A stretch of DNA of 64,000 nt from the NCBI GenBank assembly GCA_910576535.1, contig CAJTKK010000003.1:124001-188000 (forward strand), in the 5' to 3' direction. This document shows, piece after piece, positions 8,754 through 16,292 of this stretch. The notes below the pieces were generated by a model, which saw only the letters and a list, made by a program, of their open reading frames with translations, did not search any database and had not been told where the DNA came from. Position 1 is the stretch's first letter. Every line of letters starts with the position of its first letter. The translations under genes and the position numbers were made by a program. The stretch is from an uncultured Lachnospiraceae bacterium (GTDB lineage: Bacteria > Bacillota > Clostridia > Lachnospirales > Lachnospiraceae).

Positions 8754-9001
8754 AACGTGCAGTCTGAAGATTGCTATTCTTTTATGTATATTTACTGGAT
8801 ATTTACCGATACCATGAAGGTATGAACCTTTTTTCAGAGGATTCCTTTTGAAAGAGGACAGCTTTTTTGGTATTTTTTTATGCATAAGAACGGAAAACGG
8901 CCTTTCCTCAATACTTTTTTGGCCGGGTCTTATGGAATAAGAAAAATACCTGAAAGAACAGCAAAGATTCTCAAAAAAGAGAAAAAGAAAGGATTGCCAT
9001 T
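8754..9001 (+). promoter_or_regulatory. long leader with alternative hairpins (candidate riboswitch/attenuator)
   Basis: This non-coding 5' leader precedes an ECF transporter S component. Two short stems exclude each other: ATACC/GGTAT (8809-8813 with 8819-8823) and AAGGT/ACCTT (8817-8821 with 8826-8830), the second running directly into a T-run (8829-8834), as an attenuator would. Further downstream CATAAGA (about 8882-8888) can pair with TCTTATG (about 8929-8935), enclosing a GGCC/GGCC pair. I do not see conserved cores of TPP, FMN, THF, cobalamin or preQ1 riboswitches. The stems are only 5-7 bp, so the model is tentative. Confidence 0.45.
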
Positions 9002-9568
9002 ATGAAAAAACAAAATGTAAAAAACATCGTAAATGCCGCCCTCTGCCTTGCTCTGTGCATGATGCTTCCCTTCCTGACCGGACAGATCCCGCAGATTGGA
9101 AGCGCTTTGTCGCCGATGCACATCCCCGTATTCCTCTGCGGATTCCTCTGCGGATGGCCTTATGGGCTTGTCATAGGTTTCCTTGCGCCGCTTCTCCGGT
9201 TTATGCTCTTTGGTATGCCTCCGGTTTTCCCTACAGGAATTGCAATGTCTTTTGAGCTGGCGGCCTATGGCATGGTATGTGGGATCCTATATAAAAAACT
9301 GCCCAAAACCATCCCCAATATTTATCTCTCCCTCATTGGCTCCATGTTAGCCGGGCGGATTGTCTGGGGAGGCGCAATGACAGTCATTGCAGGGGTAAGT
9401 CATGTGCAGTTTTCTTTTCAGGCCTTTCTTGCCGGGGCTTTCCTTAACGCCGTACCCGGCATAATCTGCCACTTAGTACTGATACCTATTATTATTGTTG
9501 CATTACAGAAAGCACATTTTATCGAACATGAACACTATCAGACAGCTCATCCGGACACACTTAACTAA
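9002..9568 (+). CDS. ECF transporter S component (substrate unknown)
   Basis: Very hydrophobic 188-residue protein with about six membrane segments, the size and pattern of the substrate-binding S component of energy-coupling-factor vitamin importers. The N-terminus has alanine/cysteine-rich helix 1 (VNAALCLALCMMLPF, 11-25), and the first loop contains the SPMHIPVFLCGFL stretch (39-51), a conserved feature of several S-component families. AAAGGATT lies six bases before the ATG. It has its own strong promoter and long leader, and it overlaps the following P-loop kinase gene by 41 bp, suggesting that the imported compound is phosphorylated by that kinase. The substrate (vitamin, nucleoside or related) cannot be named. 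Confidence 0.82.
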   Translation: MKKQNVKNIVNAALCLALCMMLPFLTGQIPQIGSALSPMHIPVFLCGFLCGWPYGLVIGFLAPLLRFMLFGMPPVFPTGIAMSFELAAYGMVCGILYKKLPKTIPNIYLSLIGSMLAGRIVWGGAMTVIAGVSHVQFSFQAFLAGAFLNAVPGIICHLVLIPIIIVALQKAHFIEHEHYQTAHPDTLN

Positions 9569-10574
9569 ATATCCTTCCATGGAGCTTACCGACATGGTAA
9601 AGCTGCTTTATCAGCATGAATTTGGACCGGGGCATATGATTTCCGATGAATCCGCAAGTTTCCAAAAACTTGCCGCAGAATGGGAAAGCCTGCCCCATTC
9701 CTCATCCGTTCCTTTTGCAGAACCCATCGGCAATGGGCTTGTGAGGATTCATCTTGCCTCACTTGACAGACAGGAGCTTCCTGTTTTAAATTATATGTTT
9801 TGCCAGACAGCCTGTCATATGCACGGGGAGAAAGAAAAGTTCCTTCAATATCTGGACTGCCTCCCCCTCTATTTCCCGGACGCCGGAGATTTTTTGGCAG
9901 ACTATAAAAAAAGAGGATGCCCTCCCCTTAGCCATAGCAATTCTTACCGTCAGGCATACCATCCCGCTTACCGTGTGGTTATGGAAAGCTATGCCCATTT
10001 CCTGCGGCTGATCCGTTCCCTCTCCGCCCTTTTCAAGGAAAAGGGGCGGCTTACCGTTGCGATTGACGGAAACTGTGCTTCCGGAAAAACTACGTTAAGC
10101 CGTTTGCTTTCCCTATCCTTTGACTGCAATATTATTCCTATGGATGATTTTTTTCTTCCGCCGGAATTGCGCTCTGCCAGCCGTCTGGCAGAGCCTGGCG
10201 GAAATATCCATTATGAACGGTTCCAAACAGATATAAAAAAACCTTTGCAGGAAGGCGGCGCCATATCCTATCTCCCATTTTCCTGCAGCGCTATGGATTA
10301 TGGGAAAAGAATCTCCTTACCCTCAAAACCTTTTACTGTGATCGAAGGTTCTTACTGTATGCGCCCAGAACTCCGCAGCCTTTATGACTACTCTATCTTC
10401 CTCTCCTGCCCTTATGAACAGCAGATCAAACGGATCCGGGCGCGCAACGGGGAAGCAATGCTGCAAAATTTCATTACCAAATGGATTCCTATGGAAAATG
10501 CCTATTTTGATGCCTTTCATGTAAGGGAAAATTGTTCGGTTTCCATTTCTTCTACTGTCACGCCGCAGGAATAA
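9528..10574 (+). CDS. uridine-kinase-like P-loop kinase with N-terminal extension
   Basis: Protein of 348 residues. Residues 1-170 form an extension of unknown function beginning with an amphipathic helical region. Residues 175-345 resemble uridine kinase/phosphoribulokinase-type P-loop kinases: Walker A GNCASGKTT at 181-189 and MDDFFLP at 205-211, which corresponds to the DDFY/DSFY motif of uridine and nicotinamide riboside kinases. It overlaps the S-component gene by 41 bp, so coupled translation and trapping of the imported substrate by phosphorylation are inferred. I chose the start at 9528 over one 11 codons upstream because it removes a longer overlap and begins a typical N-terminus. 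Its 3' end overlaps the convergent GH3 gene by 58 bp. Confidence 0.78.
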   Translation: MNTIRQLIRTHLTKYPSMELTDMVKLLYQHEFGPGHMISDESASFQKLAAEWESLPHSSSVPFAEPIGNGLVRIHLASLDRQELPVLNYMFCQTACHMHGEKEKFLQYLDCLPLYFPDAGDFLADYKKRGCPPLSHSNSYRQAYHPAYRVVMESYAHFLRLIRSLSALFKEKGRLTVAIDGNCASGKTTLSRLLSLSFDCNIIPMDDFFLPPELRSASRLAEPGGNIHYERFQTDIKKPLQEGGAISYLPFSCSAMDYGKRISLPSKPFTVIEGSYCMRPELRSLYDYSIFLSCPYEQQIKRIRARNGEAMLQNFITKWIPMENAYFDAFHVRENCSVSISSTVTPQE

Positions 10575-12988
10575 GACCGTCTGCCCATTACATTCCTCTT
10601 TGGCCCGGAGAGGATCACTTCTTTACAGAAGCAAATATCGTGTGCGCTTGTTCCTGCCATGATGTCCATAACAGTAGGTTCTACCACAAATTCCATATCT
10701 TCATTATAATAGCCAAGCTGTGCCGTATCCAAAGTAAATACCAGCCTCTTTTCTTCCCCTGCTGCCAAAGATACCCGTTTAAATCCTGCCAACTGTTTTA
10801 CCGGGCGGATCACATGGGCTTTTTTCGTATGGTAATAAAGCTGTACAACCTCATCCCCTTCCCGTTCCCCGGTATTTTTTACCGTAAGGGATACAACAAT
10901 TTTTCCATCTGTAGGCACATCTGTCTCTTCCAAGCAAAAATCCCCCAGTTCAAAGGATGTATAACTCAGCCCATGGCCAAAACAGAATAACGGGCTATTG
11001 TCTTCATCCACATAACCGCCACTGAAAATTGCAGAACCATACCCCCCGCCCGTGCTGTTATAACCGCTTCCTGTCCTATGGTTATAAGTTACAGGCACCT
11101 GACCCACACTGCGTGGAACAGTCATTGTCAACTTTCCTCCCGGGTTTGCGCTCCCATCCAGCACATCCGCAATTACTTTTCCTGCAAATTGGCCTGGCAT
11201 AAATGCCTCCACCATGCTGTCCACATGTTCACATGCCCATGGAGTTGCAAAAATTCCCGGCCCATAAAGAACCATCACTACTTTTTTTCCAGTCGCATAC
11301 AAAACTTCCAGCAGCTTCTGCTGCACTCCTGGCAGATCCAGCTTGCACCGGTCCTTTCCTTCGCCCCCTGTCACATTCACCCATCCGGAATTGCCGCCAC
11401 AGGCAAATACCACTACATCGCTTTCCTCTGCGGCTTTCACTGCCTCCGGGAACCCGGATTCATCCAAGCCTATAATATCGCATCCCTTTGCATAATGAAT
11501 TTCAAACCGTTCTTCCAATGCCTCTTTCAGGGAAACTGCCCCCATAGAGCGCAGCACAGAATTCATATCCCTGATTTTCTCTTTTTCCTCTTCTGTCAAA
11601 GCCTTAAAGAAAGAGGAAAACGGGTTTGCCTCTTCATTGTCTTTTGCTTTCGCTGCTTCATCTGCAATACCGTTAAAGGACACGGAATCATTTCCGCTTG
11701 CCCCTGCCAAAAGCATTTCTACGCACGCCGGAAAGGTATAGCCACTCACAGGGTAACGCAGGTTATCTGCATGAGGGCCGATGACCGCCAGCCTGCTTCC
11801 TTTTTTCAATGGAAGAACCCCATTGTTTTTCAGAAGTACTAATGATTTTGCCGCAATTTCTTTGGATAAAGCATTCTTCTTATCATTTGTCATTGCCTCT
11901 TTTACTTTTTCCACATCTACATAAGGATTTTCAAATAAGCCATATTCAAACTTCACTTTTAGCACACGGCGTACGGATTCATCTAAAACAGATTCTTCCA
12001 ACTGGCCGCAGCGCACATATTGGGGAAGCTTCGCAAATGATCCACCTACTGGAATCTCTGTATCCGTCCCCGCTTTTTTCGCCAGATATCCAGCTTCTTC
12101 ATAAGTATCTGCAATATGAAAATCTGTCAATGTTTTCATGATTCCAGCCCCGTCAGAAGTGAGGATACCTTCAAATTTCATCGTATCCCGCAGTAAATCA
12201 TGGGCAATCGCCCGGTTCGCTACCACGCACATCCCATCAATCTCTGCATAATTTGCCATCACGGAGCTTACATCCGCTTCTCTCATAGCTGCTTCAAACG
12301 GCGTGGCAAAAACCTCATACAGTTCCCGGCTGTTTAACCGGGTTGCTGCGGTATTCAGCCCTCCCTGTGTCTCGGAATACCCAAGGAAATGCTTTGCCAC
12401 GCAGGCTACGCCGTCTTTTTTATTTCCCTGCATTCCCTTAATATAATGGATGCCCATTTGGCTGGTCAGATAAGGGTCTTCCCCGTAAGTTTCGTAAGTA
12501 CGCCCCCATCTGGGATCCCTGGCCACATCAATAACCGGGCTCATTGCCGAATTAATGCCTACCGCTTTTGATTCCTGCCCAATGATTTTCGTCATTTCTT
12601 CCACAAGGTCAGGCTCCCATGTGCATCCCGCATTGATCTGCGCCGGAAAAAGAGTGCCTCCCATAGCCGGATAACCGCATAAATTCTCCGACTGCAAAGC
12701 TACCGGGATTCCAAGCCTTGTCTTTTCCATAAAATATCTTTGTATTTTATTAGTCAGTTCCGCAATTTTCACTGGGTCTGCAATACCCGTAATAGAATAT
12801 TGCGTAAAACGTCCATGTCCATCGGGGTACTTTTTCTTAAGCAGTTCTTCCAGATCATCCCCTGCAGCCACAATTTCATTCGTAAGGTCACCGCATAACT
12901 GCGCCGCCTTTTCTTCCAGCGTCATCCGTGAAAGCAGATCTTCTATCCTTTCCTCTACCGTATACCCTGCATCCTTATACACTTCCAT
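10517..12988 (-). CDS. glycoside hydrolase family 3 beta-glucosidase-like enzyme
   Basis: GH3 enzyme of 823 residues that hydrolyses non-reducing terminal beta-linked sugars, probably beta-glucosides. It has no signal peptide, so it is cytoplasmic. The N-terminal barrel carries DPRWGR near 158-163, KHF near 199-201 and the nucleophile Asp279 in TSDGAG (usually SDW). A GH3 C-terminal domain and a fibronectin-III-like end (from about 700) follow. It is the last gene of the leftward transporter/GPI-like/GH3 operon, indicating intracellular cleavage of an imported oligoside. Its last 58 bp overlap the convergent kinase gene, so there is no room for a separate terminator. The exact linkage and sugar specificity are unknown. 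Confidence 0.93.
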   Translation of the reverse strand: MEVYKDAGYTVEERIEDLLSRMTLEEKAAQLCGDLTNEIVAAGDDLEELLKKKYPDGHGRFTQYSITGIADPVKIAELTNKIQRYFMEKTRLGIPVALQSENLCGYPAMGGTLFPAQINAGCTWEPDLVEEMTKIIGQESKAVGINSAMSPVIDVARDPRWGRTYETYGEDPYLTSQMGIHYIKGMQGNKKDGVACVAKHFLGYSETQGGLNTAATRLNSRELYEVFATPFEAAMREADVSSVMANYAEIDGMCVVANRAIAHDLLRDTMKFEGILTSDGAGIMKTLTDFHIADTYEEAGYLAKKAGTDTEIPVGGSFAKLPQYVRCGQLEESVLDESVRRVLKVKFEYGLFENPYVDVEKVKEAMTNDKKNALSKEIAAKSLVLLKNNGVLPLKKGSRLAVIGPHADNLRYPVSGYTFPACVEMLLAGASGNDSVSFNGIADEAAKAKDNEEANPFSSFFKALTEEEKEKIRDMNSVLRSMGAVSLKEALEERFEIHYAKGCDIIGLDESGFPEAVKAAEESDVVVFACGGNSGWVNVTGGEGKDRCKLDLPGVQQKLLEVLYATGKKVVMVLYGPGIFATPWACEHVDSMVEAFMPGQFAGKVIADVLDGSANPGGKLTMTVPRSVGQVPVTYNHRTGSGYNSTGGGYGSAIFSGGYVDEDNSPLFCFGHGLSYTSFELGDFCLEETDVPTDGKIVVSLTVKNTGEREGDEVVQLYYHTKKAHVIRPVKQLAGFKRVSLAAGEEKRLVFTLDTAQLGYYNEDMEFVVEPTVMDIMAGTSAHDICFCKEVILSGPKRNVMGRRSYSCGVTVEEMETEQFSLT

Positions 12989-13065
12989 ACTCTAACTCCT
13001 TTCTTTTACCGCTCTACCCATACCCGGCATTCTTTGCAGCAAACATCTGATATGGTGCGCTTCCT

Positions 13066-14340
13066 TCAATATTTTATACCTTCTTCCCTCTGTTTCCCAA
13101 GCGCCTGGAACATCCATGTCTTATATGCCTCGACCCCAGGCTGGTTAAATGCATTCACTCCCATCAGTTTACAGGAAAGATAACATGCGAACTGGAAAAA
13201 ATAGAATAGCTGCCCAAAATGATAAGCATCCAGCCTGCCAATTTCCAATGTAAAACATGGCATTTTCCTGCTGTGAGCCGCTACGGTCGCCTTATATGCT
13301 TCTTTATTGATGCACCAAAAATCCTTCCCGTCCAAATAATCAAAATAATCCTGCTTCCCGTCTGTCTCCATAAGGAAAGAATCCTGATGTTCCCTGATAT
13401 CCAGAAAGGTCTCAAAAATGATCGGCGGACCATCCTGAAGAAACTGCCCTACCGAATGCAATTCTTCCGAATATTCCCCTGCCACCGGGAATATCCCTTT
13501 ATTTTCTTTTCCTTCGCTTTCCGCAAATAACTGAATCCACCATTTGAAAAAATATTTGAATCTGGGTTCAAAACATGCCAGCATTTCAATCTTATACCCG
13601 CGGGAATAGAAAAAATTACGCAGGCTGGCATACTGGTAAGCAATATTGTCCGCAGCCCCATTATGCAGCTCTTTCTGCATATCGGCAGCCCCCCGTACCA
13701 GCTCCCTTATATCAATTCCCGCTACCGCCATAGGAAGCAGCCCTACATTGGAAATTGCCGTATACCGCCCGCCGATATTGTCCGGGAATTCCAGAAAAAC
13801 ATAACCATTGTCCGCACATAGCTTTTCCAGGCTGCTTCCTGCCGTTCCCGTTGCAATAATGCGTTCCGATGCCTTATTTCCATATCTTTCCTGCAAATAC
13901 TTCCGCAATACCCGGAAAGCCGCCCCTGGTTCCAATGTCTCAAAATTCTTGGCTATGCAATTGATATAGATAGATTTCCCCTCCAATTTCCCAATCATTT
14001 GATTGAATGCATGGGCGGAAAGCGTATTTCCGGCATACACTATTTCCGGCGTGCCGGGAAGCTGCAAAGCTTTAATCACACTACGGGCCGCATTATTGGA
14101 GCCGCCCACCCCGATCAGCACAAACACATCCGCATTCTGCCGGATCTCTGCCGCCAGCATTTCCAGGCGCCTTACCCTTTCCCCGTCAGCCCATTCCTCC
14201 GTATCCAGCCAGCCTTGGCTGTCCATATATTCTTTTTCCCCTTTCCGGGCAAAGGCAAGCACGCTTTTATTCCTTTCCGCAAAGCTGCCATATTCCCTCT
14301 TCCATTCATCCTCTTTATTATGAATCTTCAGCCTTATCAT
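13066..14340 (-). CDS. glucose-6-phosphate isomerase-like protein
   Basis: Phosphoglucose-isomerase-fold protein of 424 residues, a little shorter than typical PGI (about 450-550). It retains the phosphate-binding GVGGSNNAAR near 79-88, GGRYTAISNVGLLP near 190-203 (GGRYS in canonical PGI) and the C-terminal signature NAFNQPGVEAYK near 400-411, which includes the active-site Lys. GAGGTGG precedes the ATG. The gene lies between a GPH sugar transporter and a GH3 hydrolase, so it is probably an accessory isomerase for phosphorylated products of the imported glycoside. I see no dedicated kinase next to it; the real substrate may not be glucose-6-phosphate. Confidence 0.85.
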   Translation of the reverse strand: MIRLKIHNKEDEWKREYGSFAERNKSVLAFARKGEKEYMDSQGWLDTEEWADGERVRRLEMLAAEIRQNADVFVLIGVGGSNNAARSVIKALQLPGTPEIVYAGNTLSAHAFNQMIGKLEGKSIYINCIAKNFETLEPGAAFRVLRKYLQERYGNKASERIIATGTAGSSLEKLCADNGYVFLEFPDNIGGRYTAISNVGLLPMAVAGIDIRELVRGAADMQKELHNGAADNIAYQYASLRNFFYSRGYKIEMLACFEPRFKYFFKWWIQLFAESEGKENKGIFPVAGEYSEELHSVGQFLQDGPPIIFETFLDIREHQDSFLMETDGKQDYFDYLDGKDFWCINKEAYKATVAAHSRKMPCFTLEIGRLDAYHFGQLFYFFQFACYLSCKLMGVNAFNQPGVEAYKTWMFQALGKQREEGIKY

Positions 14341-14361
14341 TTTCCACCTCGTCCAAAGCCC

Positions 14362-15774
14362 CTAAATATTTAAAGCATCATCTGTCACAATCCCTGCTTC
14401 CTGATCCAATTTCCTTTGCATCTCCACTTCCCCTTTACGGTTCAACGGGTAAAAATACATTGCAATTACCGAGGCAATATAACCTAAAATAGGTCCCAAT
14501 GTACATAAGAGAAGAATAGCATTTAAACATTCCGGCGATTGCTGCTCTACTGCCGCGCTATAGCCAGTGGCCGATAAAATTGCACCTCCGAAAAACATGG
14601 AAAAAGCCTGACAGCATTTATTCACAAACGTAAAAGTGGAATTTACCAGCGCAGTGCCATTGACCCCTGTTGTAATCTGCGCATAATTCGCAGAGTCTAA
14701 AACAGCCGCACGGCTTAACATATTATTAATTGCCCATGTAAAAGTAACAGCAACATAGGTAAACATAACCGCAGAAATGGCATAACTGCCAGCCAGCCCA
14801 GTAATCAGCATCGGAAGCGTAAACACAACGGACAAGGCTTCCACTGCAATAATCCCTGCTTTCTTTCCCGTCCTCTTTACAAACGGCTGGATAAACGCAA
14901 CTAAAGCAAAGCCGACAAAAGTAGACGCGTAACCGATGTAGGTAATCAGATCCGTCCTCCCGTTCATATTATACTGGAAAAAATAAATGCGGAGAGAATT
15001 GGATATTTGATAGGCAAACATATCCGTCCCGTAAGCAATAAGGACACAAAGCAAAGCCTTATTCCTTGTAATGACAGAAAAAATCTCGGCAAGGGATTGC
15101 TTTTCCTTTTTCTTTATTTCCATATCCGGGTCATACACATCCACATCCTTTACGGACATTGCCGACAAAATAAACAGCGCTGCTGATATCGCGCCAAAAA
15201 TAATTGTAAATTTCATCCATGCTCCAGCATCTTCCTGTCCGCCCAAAGCATTTAATATCGGCAATGCCCATGCGAAAACCACTAAAGCGGCAACAGAACC
15301 AAATGCCTGGAAAATCGCCTGTATCCTTGTCCTTTTTGCCAAATCGTTGGTCAGCATAGCAGGCAGCGCCAGTTGCGGGATCTGCACAACCGTCCACGCT
15401 AAGGAATAAATAATGTATGTCACAAACGCATACGCAATCTTGCCATTTGCAGAAAAGTCCGGGGCGGTAAACAGCAATACAAACATAATCCCTAAAAAGG
15501 GGGCGCCGGCAATAATAAAAGGACGGTATTTTCCCAGCTTCGTATTTGTCCTATCAACTATCATCCCCATAAGCGGATCCGTTACAGCATCTACCAGACG
15601 CGCTACCATAAAAATAGTGCCTGCCATTACTGCCGGGATCTGTAAAATATTGGTGTAAAAATATGTAATATATGTTCCCACCATCATAAAAATGATATTA
15701 TTCGGAAAATTCCCCACGCTATACAGCCAATATTGGGCTTCTGTCGCTTCTTTTCTTTTTCTTTGAGTACCCAT
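14362..15774 (-). CDS. GPH-family (MelB-like) sugar:cation symporter
   Basis: Major-facilitator protein of 470 residues with about 12 membrane segments and a hydrophilic N-terminus. The segment LVDAVTDPLMGMIVDRT near 60-76 matches the glycoside-pentoside-hexuronide family motif DAxxDPxxG; GKYRPF follows near 81-86. The family imports glycosides with Na+ or H+. I chose the ATG at 15774, which follows GGAGG and AGGAAG, instead of an in-frame start at 15795. It is the first gene of the leftward operon with the GPI-like and GH3 genes, and its long leader contains two candidate operators and tandem hairpin repeats, so transport is the likely control point for beta-glucoside use. Confidence 0.9.
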   Translation of the reverse strand: MGTQRKRKEATEAQYWLYSVGNFPNNIIFMMVGTYITYFYTNILQIPAVMAGTIFMVARLVDAVTDPLMGMIVDRTNTKLGKYRPFIIAGAPFLGIMFVLLFTAPDFSANGKIAYAFVTYIIYSLAWTVVQIPQLALPAMLTNDLAKRTRIQAIFQAFGSVAALVVFAWALPILNALGGQEDAGAWMKFTIIFGAISAALFILSAMSVKDVDVYDPDMEIKKKEKQSLAEIFSVITRNKALLCVLIAYGTDMFAYQISNSLRIYFFQYNMNGRTDLITYIGYASTFVGFALVAFIQPFVKRTGKKAGIIAVEALSVVFTLPMLITGLAGSYAISAVMFTYVAVTFTWAINNMLSRAAVLDSANYAQITTGVNGTALVNSTFTFVNKCCQAFSMFFGGAILSATGYSAAVEQQSPECLNAILLLCTLGPILGYIASVIAMYFYPLNRKGEVEMQRKLDQEAGIVTDDALNI

Positions 15775-15801
15775 CTTCCTGCATCCTCCATTCATTCCTA
15801 T

Positions 15802-15820
15802 TAATTAAAACTTTTAATTA
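15802..15820. promoter_or_regulatory. candidate ROK operator, proximal copy
   Basis: Perfect palindrome TAATTAAAA-C-TTTTAATTA, 28 bp upstream of the transporter ATG. Its core TTAAAACTTTTAA is repeated exactly at 16105-16117. A TTTACA/TTTAAT promoter-like pair with an 18-nt spacer on the minus strand would place the palindrome over a -10. Binding by the ROK repressor encoded just upstream is inferred. Confidence 0.55.
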
Positions 15821-15828
15821 TATTGCGT

Positions 15829-15996
15829 GTAAAAAAGTGGCTTCGCCACTTCACGAAGAACCTTCGGTTCTTCCTTAATTTACGTCCTTCTGGCGAAGGA
15901 CTTTCCTATAAGGTAAAAAAATGGCTTCGCCACTTCACGAAGAACCTTCAGTTTTCCGTTAATTTATGCCCTCCTGACGAAGGACTTTCCCATATA
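15829..15996. repeat. two tandem 84-bp copies of a triple-hairpin unit
   Basis: Copy 1 is 15829-15912 and copy 2 is 15913-15996. Copy 1 contains three consecutive perfect hairpins: AGTGGC/GCCACT, GAAGAACC/GGTTCTTC and GTCCTTC/GAAGGAC, each with a 3-4 nt loop. In copy 2 the first hairpin is kept, but substitutions without compensation weaken the other two. The array lies inside the transporter leader between two operator-like palindromes. Its role (mRNA stability, attenuation or a REP-like mobile palindrome) is unknown. Confidence 0.75.
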
Positions 15997-16104
15997 AAAC
16001 AAAAAAATTATTTACAAAATTCCCCGCCTGCACAGAATGCGATTGCATCAGCAACCATTTTTCCCCTGCGCGCTGTCTCCCCTCCTTTCTTCCGCTCTAA
16101 TTAC

Positions 16105-16117
16105 TTAAAACTTTTAA
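16105..16117. promoter_or_regulatory. candidate ROK operator, distal copy
   Basis: TTAAAA-C-TTTTAA palindrome, the same 13-bp core as the copy at 15805-15817. It lies just downstream of the -10 of the minus-strand promoter at 16125-16153, a position suited to repression. Confidence 0.55.
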
Positions 16118-16124
16118 TAAATTG

Positions 16125-16153
16125 ATTATAACCAACAATATCCCCACAATCAA
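16125..16153 (-). promoter_or_regulatory. promoter of the transporter/GPI-like/GH3 operon
   Basis: On the minus strand, -35 TTGATT (16153-16148), a 17-nt spacer and -10 TATAAT (16130-16125). It would give a leader of roughly 340 nt that includes both operator cores and the duplicated triple-hairpin repeat. Confidence 0.6.
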
Positions 16154-16175
16154 GAAGAATATCTACTAAAATCGC

Positions 16176-16214
16176 AAAAAAAAACTATGCAAATTTACTA
16201 AAAAACTGCATAGT
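16176..16214 (-). terminator. intrinsic terminator after the ROK gene
   Basis: On the leftward transcript, stem ACTATGCA (16214-16207) pairs with TGCATAGT (16191-16184) and is followed by an unbroken U-run (16184 to 16176). It lies about 80 nt beyond the ROK stop codon and separates the regulator from the sugar operon promoter. Confidence 0.85.
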
Positions 16215-16292
16215 CCCTTATATAAAATACAAAAATCAATCAGCTAATATTCACCTGTCCCCTAATGCCTTTTCCGTCCTTATTGCGCAATT

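Noticed and set aside
15823..16125. 100-codon plus-strand frame over the tandem hairpin repeats
   Set aside because: It lies entirely in the repeat-containing leader of a minus-strand operon, has no RBS and encodes the repeated unit twice.
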